Notes: generated by a model not told the origin, from the sequence alone. A DNA stretch of 64,000 nucleotides from Oryzisolibacter propanilivorax (GCF_900103645.1 NZ_FNHP01000003.1:310001-374000); one strand, 5' to 3'; shown: positions 49,236 through 58,300, numbered from the stretch's first letter. Made by a program: numbers and translations.

Positions 49236-50465
49236 ATGCCCCTGCCGGACACGCCCGACGCCCCGCCGTCGCCCCGCTCATCTGGCAGCGCCTGGGCGGT
49301 GTTCTGGATCTTCCTGCGCCTGGGGCTGACCTCGTTCGGCGGGCCCACCGCCCACCTGGGCTACTTCCACCACGAATTCGTGCTGCGCCGGCGCTGGCTG
49401 TCCGACACCGCCTATGCCGACCTGGTAGCCCTGTGCCAGGTGCTGCCGGGCCCGGCCAGCAGCCAGGTGGGCATGGCGCTCGGCCTGCAGCGCGCCGGCC
49501 ACGCCGGCCTGCTGGCGGCCTGGGCCGGCTTTACCCTGCCCTCGGCCCTGGCCCTGGCGGCTTTTGCCCTGGGCCTGCAGCGCCACGGCGCGGCGCTGCC
49601 GCCCGGCGTGCTGCAGGGCCTGAAGGTGGTGGCAGTGGCCGTGGTGGCGCAGGCGGTGTGGCAGCTGGCGCGCCGGCTGTGCCCGGACGCGCCGCGGCGC
49701 CTGCTGATGGCCGCCTGCGCCGCCCTGGTCCTGCTGGTGCCCGGGCCGTGGGGCCAGGCCGGCGTGCTGCTGCTGGCCGCCGCCGTGGGCCGCGCCCTGC
49801 TGCGCCCCTTGGGCGGGCCGCTGCCCATGGCGCCCGATGCCCCCATGCCGGGCGGCGCTGCCTGGTTCTGGCTCGGGTCATTTGTCGCGCTGCTGCTGGG
49901 CCTGCCGGCCCTGGCGGCGCTGTGGCCGGCGCCGGCGCTGCAGGTGGCGGATGCCTTCTACCGCGCCGGCGCGCTGGTGTTTGGCGGCGGTCACGTCGTG
50001 CTGCCGCTGCTGCAGGCCGAGGTGGTGGCCAGCGGCTGGATCGACCGCGATACCTTCCTGGCCGGCTACGGCGCGGCGCAGGCCGTGCCCGGCCCGCTCT
50101 TCACCTTCGCCGCCTTCCTGGGCGCGGTGATGCGCCATGGCCCGTCTGGCTGGGCGGGCGCGGCACTGGCGCTGCTGGCGGTGTTTCTGCCCGGCGCCCT
50201 GCTGCTGCGGGGCGCCCTGCCGCTGTGGCAGCGCCTGCGCACGCGCGCCGGCTGGCAGGGCGTGCTGGCCGGCGTCAACGCCGGGGTGGTGGGGCTGCTG
50301 CTGGCGGCACTTTGCCATCCGGTCTGGACCGGCACCGTGCACAGCCCGGCCGACGCGCTGCTGGTGCTGCTGGCCCTGGCCGCGCTCATGCTGGGGCGCT
50401 GGCCGCCGTGGCTGGTGGTGCTGGCCAGCGGAGCGGGCTGCTGGCTGCTGGCGGCGCTGGCTTGA
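49236..50465 (+). CDS. chrA: Chromate efflux transporter ChrA
   Basis: A 409-residue long-chain CHR-family membrane protein with two homologous halves. The N-terminal half carries WIFLRLGLTSFGGPTAHLGYFHHEFV and LCQVLPGPASSQVGMALG. The C-terminal half carries AFYRAGALVFGGGHVVLPLLQAEVV and AAQAVPGPLFTFAAFLGA. It expels chromate, protecting against Cr(VI), though many members act on other oxyanions. The ATG at 49236 matches the family start; a TTG at 49170 would add a 22-residue leader. It is 71 bases downstream of the tRNA-Arg gene, with no ChrB regulator beside it. Confidence 0.92.
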   Translation: MPLPDTPDAPPSPRSSGSAWAVFWIFLRLGLTSFGGPTAHLGYFHHEFVLRRRWLSDTAYADLVALCQVLPGPASSQVGMALGLQRAGHAGLLAAWAGFTLPSALALAAFALGLQRHGAALPPGVLQGLKVVAVAVVAQAVWQLARRLCPDAPRRLLMAACAALVLLVPGPWGQAGVLLLAAAVGRALLRPLGGPLPMAPDAPMPGGAAWFWLGSFVALLLGLPALAALWPAPALQVADAFYRAGALVFGGGHVVLPLLQAEVVASGWIDRDTFLAGYGAAQAVPGPLFTFAAFLGAVMRHGPSGWAGAALALLAVFLPGALLLRGALPLWQRLRTRAGWQGVLAGVNAGVVGLLLAALCHPVWTGTVHSPADALLVLLALAALMLGRWPPWLVVLASGAGCWLLAALA

Positions 50466-50605
50466 AGCTGCGCTGGCCCCGGCGGGCATAGGCACAGGCC
50501 TGGTGCCCACCTGATACGGAACGCTCCTACACCGCCGGCGCATGCGGCTGTTTACCTTGGCGCATCCGCTGCCGTTGCAGCGTCCATGACCGAGAGCCCC
50601 TGCCC

Positions 50606-51199
50606 ATGCCCCACGACCGCCTCCAGGCCCTGCGCAGCGCCCCGCTGCCCCGCAGCGAACAGGTGCTGCTGCTGGTGGATGTCATCAACCCGATGGATTT
50701 CCCCGCCGCGGACGACCTGCTGCCCCACGCCTGGGAGGCCGCGCAGCGCGTGGCGCGTCTGAAGAAGAAGCTGGCGGCGCAGGGCACGGTGGTGGTCTAC
50801 GCCAACGACAACTACGGCACTTGGCACAGCGAGTTCCGCGACATTCTGGCCGCCTGCCAGACGCAGCCCGGCGAGCGCGGCGCCATCGCCCGGCTGCTGA
50901 CGCCCACGCCGGACGACCTGGTGATCCTCAAGCCCCAGCACTCGGCCTTCCATTCCACGCCGCTGCGCCACCTGCTGACGCAGATGCACACGCGTCGGCT
51001 GGTCATCGCCGGCTGGGCGGCCGACATGTGCGTGATGCTGTCGGCGACCGACGCGCGCATGCTGGGCTACGACGTGTGGGTGCCGCGCGACTGCATCGCC
51101 GCGGAAACGCCCGAGCGCTACGACCTGGCAGTGCGCCAGCTGGGCGGGCCGTTCGACTGCTCGGTACGCGCGGCGTTTCGCGCCCGCGCCAGCCGCTGA
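50606..51199 (+). CDS. Isochorismatase-like cysteine hydrolase
   Basis: A 197-residue cytosolic enzyme of the isochorismatase/nicotinamidase fold. The catalytic triad is present: Asp 25 (LLLVDVINPMDF), Lys 109 (VILKPQHSAFHST) and Cys 142 (WAADMCVMLSATDA). The conserved cis-peptide glycine-type loop reads AGWAADMC. Substrates in this family range over amides, carbamates and isochorismate and cannot be told here. It follows chrA by 140 bases and may be independent of it; the intergenic region has a CTCCTACA word. Confidence 0.88.
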   Translation: MPHDRLQALRSAPLPRSEQVLLLVDVINPMDFPAADDLLPHAWEAAQRVARLKKKLAAQGTVVVYANDNYGTWHSEFRDILAACQTQPGERGAIARLLTPTPDDLVILKPQHSAFHSTPLRHLLTQMHTRRLVIAGWAADMCVMLSATDARMLGYDVWVPRDCIAAETPERYDLAVRQLGGPFDCSVRAAFRARASR

Positions 51200-51233
51200 C
51201 GCGGCGCCTGGGGTGCCACGCTCGGCCCGCGCG

Positions 51234-51572
51234 TCAGCGTGCGTCCTGCCCCGTGGGCAGGGCGCCGCCGGCCGGTGCGCCGACGGCGGCGCGGTCCTGC
51301 GGCGTGGGGGTATCGCCGCGCTCGGGCGCACTGCGCTGCACGCTGCCGTCGCCCGGCGCGGTGGTGGCCGGCTGCTGCTGCGCCGTGGCTGCCGGAGCAG
51401 CGCCCTCGTCGGGTGCGCGCAGCCGGTCCTTGGGCGCCATCAGGTTGAAGGCGATCACCGCCAGCACCACCACCGCCAGCAGGACGGCGATGATGCGCAT
51501 GGCGCGCTTTTCGTCGCGCACGGTGGGCGAGCGCGTGGCCGGGTCGGGCCTAGTCGGATGGGTCGGGTTCAT
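51234..51572 (-). CDS. Small single-span membrane protein, unknown
   Basis: A 112-residue protein with a basic N-terminus, one membrane span (about residues 25-46, AMRIIAVLLAVVVLAVIAFNLM) and a periplasmic, Ala/Pro/Gln-rich disordered tail with acidic and basic residues. I do not recognise a family. It resembles the unnamed single-pass proteins often found beside cardiolipin synthase or envelope regulators, but no function can be drawn from this. It lies 93 bases downstream of the cls gene on the same strand. Confidence 0.65.
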   Translation of the reverse strand: MNPTHPTRPDPATRSPTVRDEKRAMRIIAVLLAVVVLAVIAFNLMAPKDRLRAPDEGAAPAATAQQQPATTAPGDGSVQRSAPERGDTPTPQDRAAVGAPAGGALPTGQDAR

Positions 51573-51665
51573 GGCACGGGCCTTTCACGGTCCTGGAGGA
51601 AGGCATGGATGGTGCAAAAACGCCTTGCGCGCCCCTGTAGGCCACCGCACCGGGCTTGAGCCAGC

Positions 51666-53060
51666 CTACAGCTGGAAGCCCAGCGCCCGCACCACGCCTT
51701 CGACCAGATCGCGCGCCAGCGACGGGGCATGCCCGTCGTGCGGCCGGGCCTGGGTGACGAGCGCCGCGCACCATTCGGACAGCCAGCGCACCTCGTCCGG
51801 GCCGTAGAAGGCGGTCATGGCCTCGTAGTTCAGGAACAGGCTGCGCGCGTCCAAGTTGACCGAGCCGGCCAGCGCCAGGTCGTCGTCAATCAGCACCGCC
51901 TTGGCGTGCAGCATCGCCGGCGAGAGCCACACGCGCGCGCCGGCGGCCACCAGCTGGCGCAGCGCGCGTTCGCGCGCGATGTCGGCCAGGCGGTGGTTGG
52001 AGCGCGCCGGCACCAGCACGCTGACCTGCACACCGCGCCGGCAGGCCAGGCACCAGGCATCCAGCAACGCATCGTCGGGCACGAAGTACGGTGTCACGGC
52101 GACGATGCGCGTGCGGGCATGGAAGGCGCCGGCCATCAGCAGCGCGTGCACCGTGTCGTCGGCATGGTCCGGCCCGCTGGCGATCCACTGCGCCAGCGCG
52201 CCGTGCGGCGGGCCGGCCAGCAGCGGCATGTGCGGCGCGCGGCGCATGCGCCGCAGCGTGCGACCCTGCGAGATGCGCCAATCGGTGCCGAACTGGATGT
52301 GCGCGTGCTGCGCCAGCGGGCCGTGGATCTCGAAGCTCAGGTCCACCCAGGCCGGGCGCCCGGGCCGGTCCAGGAAGTATTCGCACGCCAGGTTGCGCCC
52401 GCCGCTCCACAGCCGCGCGCCGTCGGCCACCACCAGCTTGCGGTGGTTGCGCAGGTTGCTGTGTCCGCGCAGCGGGTTGTGCAGCAGCGGCATGAAGCGG
52501 CGCACCTGCACGCCTTCGCGCGCCAGGCCGCGCAGCAGGCCCCAGGGCGTGGTCAGGCTGCCCACCGCGTCCACCAGCAGGCGCACGGCCACGCCGCGCC
52601 GCACCGCCTGCAGCAGCGCGCGCGCCACCTGGCGGCCGACATCGTCGTGCGCGAAGACGTAGGTGCCGACGTCCAGCTGGTGCTGCGCCGCGTCGATGGT
52701 GGCCAGCAGGCCGGCCAGCGCCTCGGCGCCGCCTTGGTGCAGCACGATGCGCCGGTTGCGCACGGCGGGCGCCACCTCCATGCCGGCCAGCAGCTGCGCT
52801 GCCCAGGGCGGGCCGGGCAGCTGCGGCGGCGGCGCCTGCCAGTGGTGGCGCCGGCCCGGCCGGGCGAACTTGCGCACGCCGAACAGCAGGAACAGCGGCA
52901 GCGTCAGGTAGGGCAGCGTGACCATGCCCAACACCCAGCCCAGCGCCGCCGACGGGTGGCGCCGCTGGTGGTTGATGCGCGTGCCCAGCACGTAGATCAG
53001 CAGCCCCAGCACCACCACGATGGTGTGGCCCAGGCCGGACAGCAGCGCGATGCGGATCAT
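51666..53060 (-). CDS. cls: Cardiolipin synthase-type phospholipase D protein
   Basis: A 464-residue membrane enzyme joining two phosphatidylglycerols into cardiolipin. It has two N-terminal spans (about residues 5-25 and 38-60) and two HxKxxxxD catalytic motifs, one in LRNHRKLVVADGARLWSGGRN and one in AMLHAKAVLIDDDLALAGSVNLD. The ATG at 53060 overlaps the stop of the histidine kinase (53057-53060), so it is translationally coupled to the two-component system and is probably part of its regulon. The subfamily (ClsA, ClsB or ClsC) is not resolved. Confidence 0.88.
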   Translation of the reverse strand: MIRIALLSGLGHTIVVVLGLLIYVLGTRINHQRRHPSAALGWVLGMVTLPYLTLPLFLLFGVRKFARPGRRHHWQAPPPQLPGPPWAAQLLAGMEVAPAVRNRRIVLHQGGAEALAGLLATIDAAQHQLDVGTYVFAHDDVGRQVARALLQAVRRGVAVRLLVDAVGSLTTPWGLLRGLAREGVQVRRFMPLLHNPLRGHSNLRNHRKLVVADGARLWSGGRNLACEYFLDRPGRPAWVDLSFEIHGPLAQHAHIQFGTDWRISQGRTLRRMRRAPHMPLLAGPPHGALAQWIASGPDHADDTVHALLMAGAFHARTRIVAVTPYFVPDDALLDAWCLACRRGVQVSVLVPARSNHRLADIARERALRQLVAAGARVWLSPAMLHAKAVLIDDDLALAGSVNLDARSLFLNYEAMTAFYGPDEVRWLSEWCAALVTQARPHDGHAPSLARDLVEGVVRALGFQL

Positions 53061-54451
53061 GCGGCCGCCCCGCCGTCCCCGGGCAGGCACGCCAGCGCCA
53101 GGCGCACGCGCAGCCCGCCCAGGGTGGGCGCGTCCTGCAGCTGCAGCGCCGTGCCGTGCAGGCGCGCGATGGCCTCGGCGATCGCCAGTCCCAGGCCGCT
53201 ACCGGTGGCCGCCTGCTCGGATGTGCCGCGGTGAAAGCGCCGCAGCACGCGCGCGCGCTCGGGCGGGACGATGCCGGGGCCGCTATCGTCCACGGTTAGC
53301 ACCAGTTGGTCGCTACCCAGCTGCAGCGCCACGTCCACGCGGCCGCCCGCGGGCGTGTAATTGATGGCGTTGTCCAGCAGGTTGCGTAGCAGGATGGCCA
53401 GCGCCTCGCCTTGGCCGCGCACGCGTGCCTGCAGCGCCTGTGGATCGGGCGGCAGCAGGCCCAAGTCGATGCCGCGCGCATGCGCGGCGGGTGCGGCATC
53501 GGCCAGCGCCTGCCGCACCAGGTCAGCCAGCACCAGCGTCTGCCAAGCACCGCCGGCCGCCTGCGCCTCCTGGCGTGCCAGCGCCAGCAGCTGCTCGACT
53601 AGGCGCGTGGCACGGTCGATGCCGGCGCCCAGGCGCTCGGCGGCACGCGCGCGCGCGGTGGCGTCCGGCGCGCGCGCCAGGGCCTGCGCCTGCAGTTTCA
53701 GCGCCGCCAGGGGCGAGCGCAGCTCGTGCGCGGCGTCGGCCACGAAGTGCTGCTGCGCGTCGAACGCCTGCTGCAGGCGCGCCAGCAACAGGTTCAGCTC
53801 GTCCAGCAGCGGGCGCACCTCGGCCGGCAGGCCGGGCGCGTCCACCGGCGCCAGGTCGTCGGCGCGCCGCTGCGCCACCTGGCGGCGCACGCGCTCCAGC
53901 GGCGCCAGCGCGCCACCCACCGCCCACCAGGCGGCCAGCGCCAGCAGCGGCGCCAGCAGCACGATGGGCCAGGCGGTGCGCAGCGCCAGCTGGCGTGCCA
54001 GCGCGCGGCGCACGGCCAGGTCCTGCGCCACCTGGATGACCTGCAGCGGCGTCTGCACCGACAGCACGCGGTAGGTGGTGCCGCCGGCCTCGACATTGGC
54101 GAAACCCAGCACCGCGCGCTGCGGCAGGCCCAGGCCGATGTTGGACTCGAACACGCGCACGCCGTCGGCGCTCCAGATCTGCAGCACGAACTCGTGGCTT
54201 TCCTGGCCCGGCACCAGCGGGCCGGGGTAATCGCCCGCGCCCCAGCCGGGCAGCCCCGGGCGCAGTGCCTGCGCGGTCTGCTGCATCTGGCGGTCGAACA
54301 GCGCATCGGCCTCGGCCAGCGCGGCGCGCCAGGCCAGCGTGGCCTGCAGCAGCACGCCTAGGGCGATGGCCACCAGCAGCGACAGCAGCAGCCGCGCGCG
54401 CAGCGAGCGCGGGCGCCAGCGCGCCAGCCCCAAAGCGGTGCGGCGCTTCAC
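53057..54451 (-). CDS. QseC-like sensor histidine kinase
   Basis: A 464-residue membrane kinase: two spans (about residues 20-42 and 160-180), a periplasmic sensor loop between, a HAMP linker, and HisKA with the phospho-acceptor His 242 in FVADAAHELRSPLAALKLQ. The HATPase has N-box NLLDNAINYTPAGG, DSGPGI and GSGLGLAIAEAIARLHG. The start is a GTG (54451-54449) overlapping the stop of the upstream regulator as GTGA, indicating coupling. Downstream it overlaps cls. The architecture suits a QseC/PmrB-like envelope sensor; the signal is unknown. Confidence 0.9.
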   Translation of the reverse strand: MKRRTALGLARWRPRSLRARLLLSLLVAIALGVLLQATLAWRAALAEADALFDRQMQQTAQALRPGLPGWGAGDYPGPLVPGQESHEFVLQIWSADGVRVFESNIGLGLPQRAVLGFANVEAGGTTYRVLSVQTPLQVIQVAQDLAVRRALARQLALRTAWPIVLLAPLLALAAWWAVGGALAPLERVRRQVAQRRADDLAPVDAPGLPAEVRPLLDELNLLLARLQQAFDAQQHFVADAAHELRSPLAALKLQAQALARAPDATARARAAERLGAGIDRATRLVEQLLALARQEAQAAGGAWQTLVLADLVRQALADAAPAAHARGIDLGLLPPDPQALQARVRGQGEALAILLRNLLDNAINYTPAGGRVDVALQLGSDQLVLTVDDSGPGIVPPERARVLRRFHRGTSEQAATGSGLGLAIAEAIARLHGTALQLQDAPTLGGLRVRLALACLPGDGGAAA

Positions 54452-55116
54452 GCGGCCTGCGGGCGCGGCAGCATGTAGCCGACGCCTCGCACGGTGACGA
54501 TGCAGCCCGCGCCCAGCTTCTTGCGCAGGCCATGGATGTAGACCTCGACGGCGTTGCTGCTGATCTCCTCGCCCCAGCCGTAGAGCTTGTCCTCGAGCTG
54601 CGCGCGCGACAGCACCGCGCCAGGGCGCGCCAGCAGCGGCTCCAGCACCGCCCATTCGCGCGCCGACAGCAGCACCGGCTGGCCGCGCACGCTGGCTTCG
54701 CGCGTGGCCGGGTGGATCTGCACGTCGCCATGCACGTACGCCGCGTCGGCCTGGGCGCCGGCGCGGCGCGCCAGGGCGCGGATGCGCGCCTGCAATTCGT
54801 CCAGGTCGTAGGGCTTGAGAAGGTAGTCATCGGCGCCGGCGTCCAGGCCCTGCACGCGCTGGGCGACGGCGTCGCGCGCGGTGGCGATCAGCACCGGCGT
54901 GCGGTCGCGCCGCGCGCGCAGGGCGCGCAGCACGTCCAGGCCGTCGCGCCCGGGCAGGCCCAGGTCGAGCAGTACCAAGTCGTAGCCCTGGGCGCGCAGC
55001 GCGGCATCGGCCTGCAGGCCGTCGCGCACCCAGTCCACCGCGTGGTGCTCCAGGCGCAGCAGCTCCTGGACGGCTTCGCCGATCATGGCGTCGTCTTCGA
55101 CCAGCAGCAGCCGCAT
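54448..55116 (-). CDS. OmpR-family response regulator (QseB-like)
   Basis: A 222-residue regulator: receiver from MRLLLVEDDAMIGEAV with the phospho-acceptor Asp 51 (LVLLDLGLPGRDG), and a C-terminal winged helix (ILSRAQLEDKLYGWGEEISSNAVEVYIHGLRKKLGAG). The ATG at 55116 gives the normal start; an ATG 16 codons upstream is not supported. It lies 73 bases after degP and overlaps the kinase by four bases, forming the order degP, regulator, kinase, cls. Confidence 0.93.
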   Translation of the reverse strand: MRLLLVEDDAMIGEAVQELLRLEHHAVDWVRDGLQADAALRAQGYDLVLLDLGLPGRDGLDVLRALRARRDRTPVLIATARDAVAQRVQGLDAGADDYLLKPYDLDELQARIRALARRAGAQADAAYVHGDVQIHPATREASVRGQPVLLSAREWAVLEPLLARPGAVLSRAQLEDKLYGWGEEISSNAVEVYIHGLRKKLGAGCIVTVRGVGYMLPRPQAA

Positions 55117-55189
55117 CACGGCCTCGTCAATGGGCAGGTAGGGGAGAACATGCGGCCTGAGCATAGCCGCAGCGCCTCGGGCGCGGCAG

Positions 55190-56674
55190 TCAGCCCAGGC
55201 GCACCGGCACGAAGATGCGGTGGCTACCCCGCAGCACCAGCAGCGCCACCGACTTGCCGGCGTGCGCCAGCTGCTCGCGCAGCTGCGCGATGCCCTGCGC
55301 CGGCGTGCCGTTCAGGGCCAGCAGCACGTCGCCCGGCTGCACGCCGGCACGCGCCGCGGCACCCCCGGCCTGCTCGACCAGCAACCCGCCCTCGACGCCG
55401 GCCTGGCGCTGCTCGTCCGGCGCCAGCGGGCGCAGCGCCAGGCCCAGCCGGCCCTGCGCGGGCGCGCTGGCGCCCCCGGCATCGGCCTTGGCGGCGTGGC
55501 GTGCGTCGGCGGCGTCGCCCAGCGTGGCGACCAGCTCCTGGCTGCGGCCCTTGCGCCAGACCTGCAGGCGCACCTGCGCACCGGGCGACGACTCGGTGAT
55601 GCGCGCCGGCAGATCGCCCGAGCCGACGATGGCGTGCCCATCGACACTGCGGATCACGTCGCCGCTCTTGAGACCCGCGCGCGCCGCCGGGCTGCCCGGC
55701 TGCACTTCGGCCACCAGCGCGCCCTGCGGGCGGTCCAGCCCGAAGGAATCGGCCAGCGCCTGGTTCACCTCCTGCACCGTCACGCCCAGGCGCGCATGGC
55801 TGGCATGGCCGGTGGCCTGGATCTGCTGGCGCACGCGCTGCGCCACCTCGATGGGGATGGCGAACGACACGCCTTGGTAGCCGCCCGAGCGGCTGTAGAT
55901 CTGCGAGTTGATGCCGACCACCTCGCCGCGCGCGTTGAACAGCGGCCCGCCCGAGTTGCCGGGGTTCACGGCCACGTCGGTCTGGATGAAAGGCACGGCG
56001 CTGTCGTCGGGCAGCGCCCGGCCCTTGGCGCTGACCACGCCGGCGGTGACGCTGTTCTCGAAGCCGAAGGGCGAGCCGATGGCCAGCACCCAGTCGCCCA
56101 CGGCCAGCGCCTGGGTGCTGCCCAGGCGCACGGTGGGCAGGTCGTGGGCGTCGATCTTCAGCACCGCGATGTCGGTCGCCCGGTCGCTGCCCAGCACCTT
56201 GGCGCGGAACTCGCGCCGGTCGGTCAGCTTGACGGTAACCTCGTCGGCGCCCTGCACCACGTGGGCGTTGGTCAGCACCACGCCATCGGGGCTGACGATG
56301 AAGCCCGAGCCCTGGCCGCGCACCGGCATGTCGCGCGGCGCGGCAGACAGGCCCGGGGGCACCATGCCGAACTGGCGCAGGAAGTCCTGCATCGGGTTGT
56401 CGCTGGCGCCGCTGTCGTCGTCGCCCTCATCGGCCAGCGCCGTACGGCGCGTGCCGCTGACGCTGATGTTGACCACGGCCGGTCCGTTCTCGGCAGTGAT
56501 CTGGGCAAAGCTGGGCAGCGCGGCGGGGGTGACGGCTGCCGGCGCGGCGATGGCCGGTGCGCCTAGGGCGTGCGCTTGGCGCTGGGTGACCAGCCCGGCG
56601 CCGGTAGCGCCCAGGGCGCCGGCGGCCACCAGGGCCAGGATGAGCCTGCGGGGGGTGGAAAGTAAGGTGTGCAT
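55190..56674 (-). CDS. DegP/HtrA-type periplasmic serine protease
   Basis: A 494-residue exported trypsin-like protease with chaperone activity against misfolded envelope proteins. It has a signal peptide (about residues 1-37) and a protease domain with triad H138 (TNAHVV), D168 (DIAVLKI) and S241 (GNSGGPLF). Two PDZ domains follow (about 292-385 and 405-490). It has an acidic DEGDDDSG loop near residue 82. It is the first gene of the operon with the two-component system and cls, implying that all serve envelope stress. DegP, DegQ and MucD cannot be separated from sequence alone. Confidence 0.92.
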   Translation of the reverse strand: MHTLLSTPRRLILALVAAGALGATGAGLVTQRQAHALGAPAIAAPAAVTPAALPSFAQITAENGPAVVNISVSGTRRTALADEGDDDSGASDNPMQDFLRQFGMVPPGLSAAPRDMPVRGQGSGFIVSPDGVVLTNAHVVQGADEVTVKLTDRREFRAKVLGSDRATDIAVLKIDAHDLPTVRLGSTQALAVGDWVLAIGSPFGFENSVTAGVVSAKGRALPDDSAVPFIQTDVAVNPGNSGGPLFNARGEVVGINSQIYSRSGGYQGVSFAIPIEVAQRVRQQIQATGHASHARLGVTVQEVNQALADSFGLDRPQGALVAEVQPGSPAARAGLKSGDVIRSVDGHAIVGSGDLPARITESSPGAQVRLQVWRKGRSQELVATLGDAADARHAAKADAGGASAPAQGRLGLALRPLAPDEQRQAGVEGGLLVEQAGGAAARAGVQPGDVLLALNGTPAQGIAQLREQLAHAGKSVALLVLRGSHRIFVPVRLG

Positions 56675-56760
56675 GGCCTGCCTCGTGTGAAGGAAGAGCT
56701 GCTCCAGGGCAGCGGTGCAGGCAGTGTGCGCGCGCAGGCTTAAGCCAGTCTTAGGACACC

Positions 56761-56827
56761 ATTACTATGATTTCTATAGCTGCAGGCCCATGATGCATAT
56801 GGGCTACGGGGCTTTTTTCCTTGAAAC
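56761..56827 (+). repeat. Dispersed repeat, copy 13
   Basis: Reads TTACTATGATTTCTATAGCTG, then CAGGCCCATGATGCATATGGGCT and ACGGGGCTTTTTTCCTTGAAA. Its centre pairs as GCCCAT/ATGGGC, a compensated change from copy 4. It lies between degP and the converging-side end of the ABC ATPase gene. Confidence 0.9.
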
Positions 56828-56829
56828 TG

Positions 56830-57618
56830 CTACAGCATGTGGTTCAGGAACGCCTGGGCACGGGCGTTGCCCGGGTCGGCGAAGAACTCGCGCGCCGGGC
56901 GGGCGGCGATCAGCTCGCCCTGGTCCATGAAGGCCACCGTGTGGGCGACCTCGCGCGCGAAGCCCATCTCGTGCGTGACCACCAGCATGGTCATGCGCCC
57001 GTCGGCCAGCTCGCGCATGGTACGCAGCACCTCGCCGGTCAGCTCGGGGTCGAGCGCGCTGGTGGGCTCGTCGAACAGCATCACGTCGGGCTGCATCGCC
57101 AGCGCGCGGGCGATGGCCACGCGCTGCTTCTGCCCACCGGACAGGCGCGCGGGGTAGTTGTCGCGCTTCTGTGTCAGGCCGACCTTGGCCAGCAACTCGT
57201 CGGCGCGGGCGATGGCCGCATCGCGGGGCAGCCCCTGCACCACCATCGGCGCCTCGATCAGGTTCTGCAGCACCGTGAGGTGCGGGAACAGGTTGAAGTG
57301 CTGGAACACCATGCCGGTGCGCGCGCAGATGCGGCGCAGCTGCGGGTCGGGCACGTAGACGCAGCGGCCGGACTCGTCGGTGCGCGCCATGGGTTCCCCA
57401 GCGATCGACACGCTGCCGCCGTCGATGGTCTCCAGGTGGTTCAGGCAGCGCAGGAAGGTGCTCTTGCCCGAGCCCGACGGCCCGATCAGCGCCACCACTT
57501 CGCCGCGCGCCACCGACAGCGAGATGCCGCGCAGCACCTCGTGACTGCCGAAGCGCTTTTTCACGCCCAGCGCCTCGATCATCGGCACGGCGCCGCCCTC
57601 ACTGGTCGAACTTGGCAT
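56830..57618 (-). CDS. Polar amino-acid ABC transporter, ATP-binding protein
   Basis: A 262-residue ATPase of the GlnQ/ArtP type: Walker A GPSGSGKST (46-54), Q-loop GMVFQHFNLFPHLT, signature LSGGQKQRVAIARAL, Walker B DVMLFDEPTSALD and switch His in VVTHEMGFAREVA. It powers uptake with the permease and lipoprotein encoded upstream. The ATG at 57618, preceded by GGAG, overlaps the permease by 20 bases; ATG 57582 is an alternative start. The C-terminus runs into repeat copy 13 at the stop codon. Confidence 0.93.
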   Translation of the reverse strand: MPSSTSEGGAVPMIEALGVKKRFGSHEVLRGISLSVARGEVVALIGPSGSGKSTFLRCLNHLETIDGGSVSIAGEPMARTDESGRCVYVPDPQLRRICARTGMVFQHFNLFPHLTVLQNLIEAPMVVQGLPRDAAIARADELLAKVGLTQKRDNYPARLSGGQKQRVAIARALAMQPDVMLFDEPTSALDPELTGEVLRTMRELADGRMTMLVVTHEMGFAREVAHTVAFMDQGELIAARPAREFFADPGNARAQAFLNHML

Positions 57619-58252
57619 GGCGTTGCTCCAAGCGCTGGAAGAGCCAGGTCAGCAGCAGCGTCATCAGGAGATAGAACGCGGCGGCGACGATGAACGGGGT
57701 GGTGGTGAAGTCGCGCTGCACGATGCCGCGTGCGGCGCGCAGCAGGTCGTTGAGCGCCAGCACGTAGATCAGCGAGGTGTCCTTGACCAGGGTGATGGTC
57801 TCGTTGCTCATCGGCGGCAAGATGGTGCGCACCATCTGCGGCAGCACGATGCGGCGCATGGTCTGCGGGTAACCCATGCCCAGCACCTTGGCGGCCTCGT
57901 ACTGGCCGCGGTCCACCGACTGGATCCCCGCGCGGAAGATCTCGGCGAAGTACGCCGCGTAGTTCAGCGCGAACGCCGCCACGGCGGCCGGAAAGTCCGG
58001 CAGCCGCACGCCGATCACCGGCACGAACGGCAGCGCGAAGTAGATGAACAGCATCTGCAGCATCAGCGGCGTACCGCGCATCAGCCAGATGTAGCCGTTC
58101 ACCGCCGCCGACAGCGGTTTGAACGCCGACAGCCGCGCCAGCGCCAGCACCAGCCCCAGCGGCACCGCCAGCACCAGGGTGATGGCGAACAGCTTGAGCG
58201 TGACAGCCGCGCCCTGCGCCAGCGGCGGGAGAAGGGAGAGAACGTAGTCCAT
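57599..58252 (-). CDS. Polar amino-acid ABC transporter, permease
   Basis: A 217-residue inner-membrane permease of the HisM/GlnP class with five spans. The start MDYVLSLLPPLAQGAAVTLKL, WLMRGTPLMLQMLFIYFALP and the EAA loop EAAKVLGMGYPQTMRRIVLPQ are diagnostic. It dimerises and couples to the ATPase whose gene overlaps it by 20 bases. No second permease gene is present, so it is a homodimeric type. Confidence 0.93.
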   Translation of the reverse strand: MDYVLSLLPPLAQGAAVTLKLFAITLVLAVPLGLVLALARLSAFKPLSAAVNGYIWLMRGTPLMLQMLFIYFALPFVPVIGVRLPDFPAAVAAFALNYAAYFAEIFRAGIQSVDRGQYEAAKVLGMGYPQTMRRIVLPQMVRTILPPMSNETITLVKDTSLIYVLALNDLLRAARGIVQRDFTTTPFIVAAAFYLLMTLLLTWLFQRLEQRHAKFDQ

Positions 58253-58300
58253 GCGGAAGGCGGGGTGGAAGGGGCGCGGCGGGGAGGCAGGTGTTGCCGG

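Noticed and set aside
49090-50465. tRNA-Arg as an integration site with chrA as island cargo
   Set aside because: No integrase, no repeated tRNA 3' end and no composition break were seen; chrA appears to be ordinary chromosomal content.
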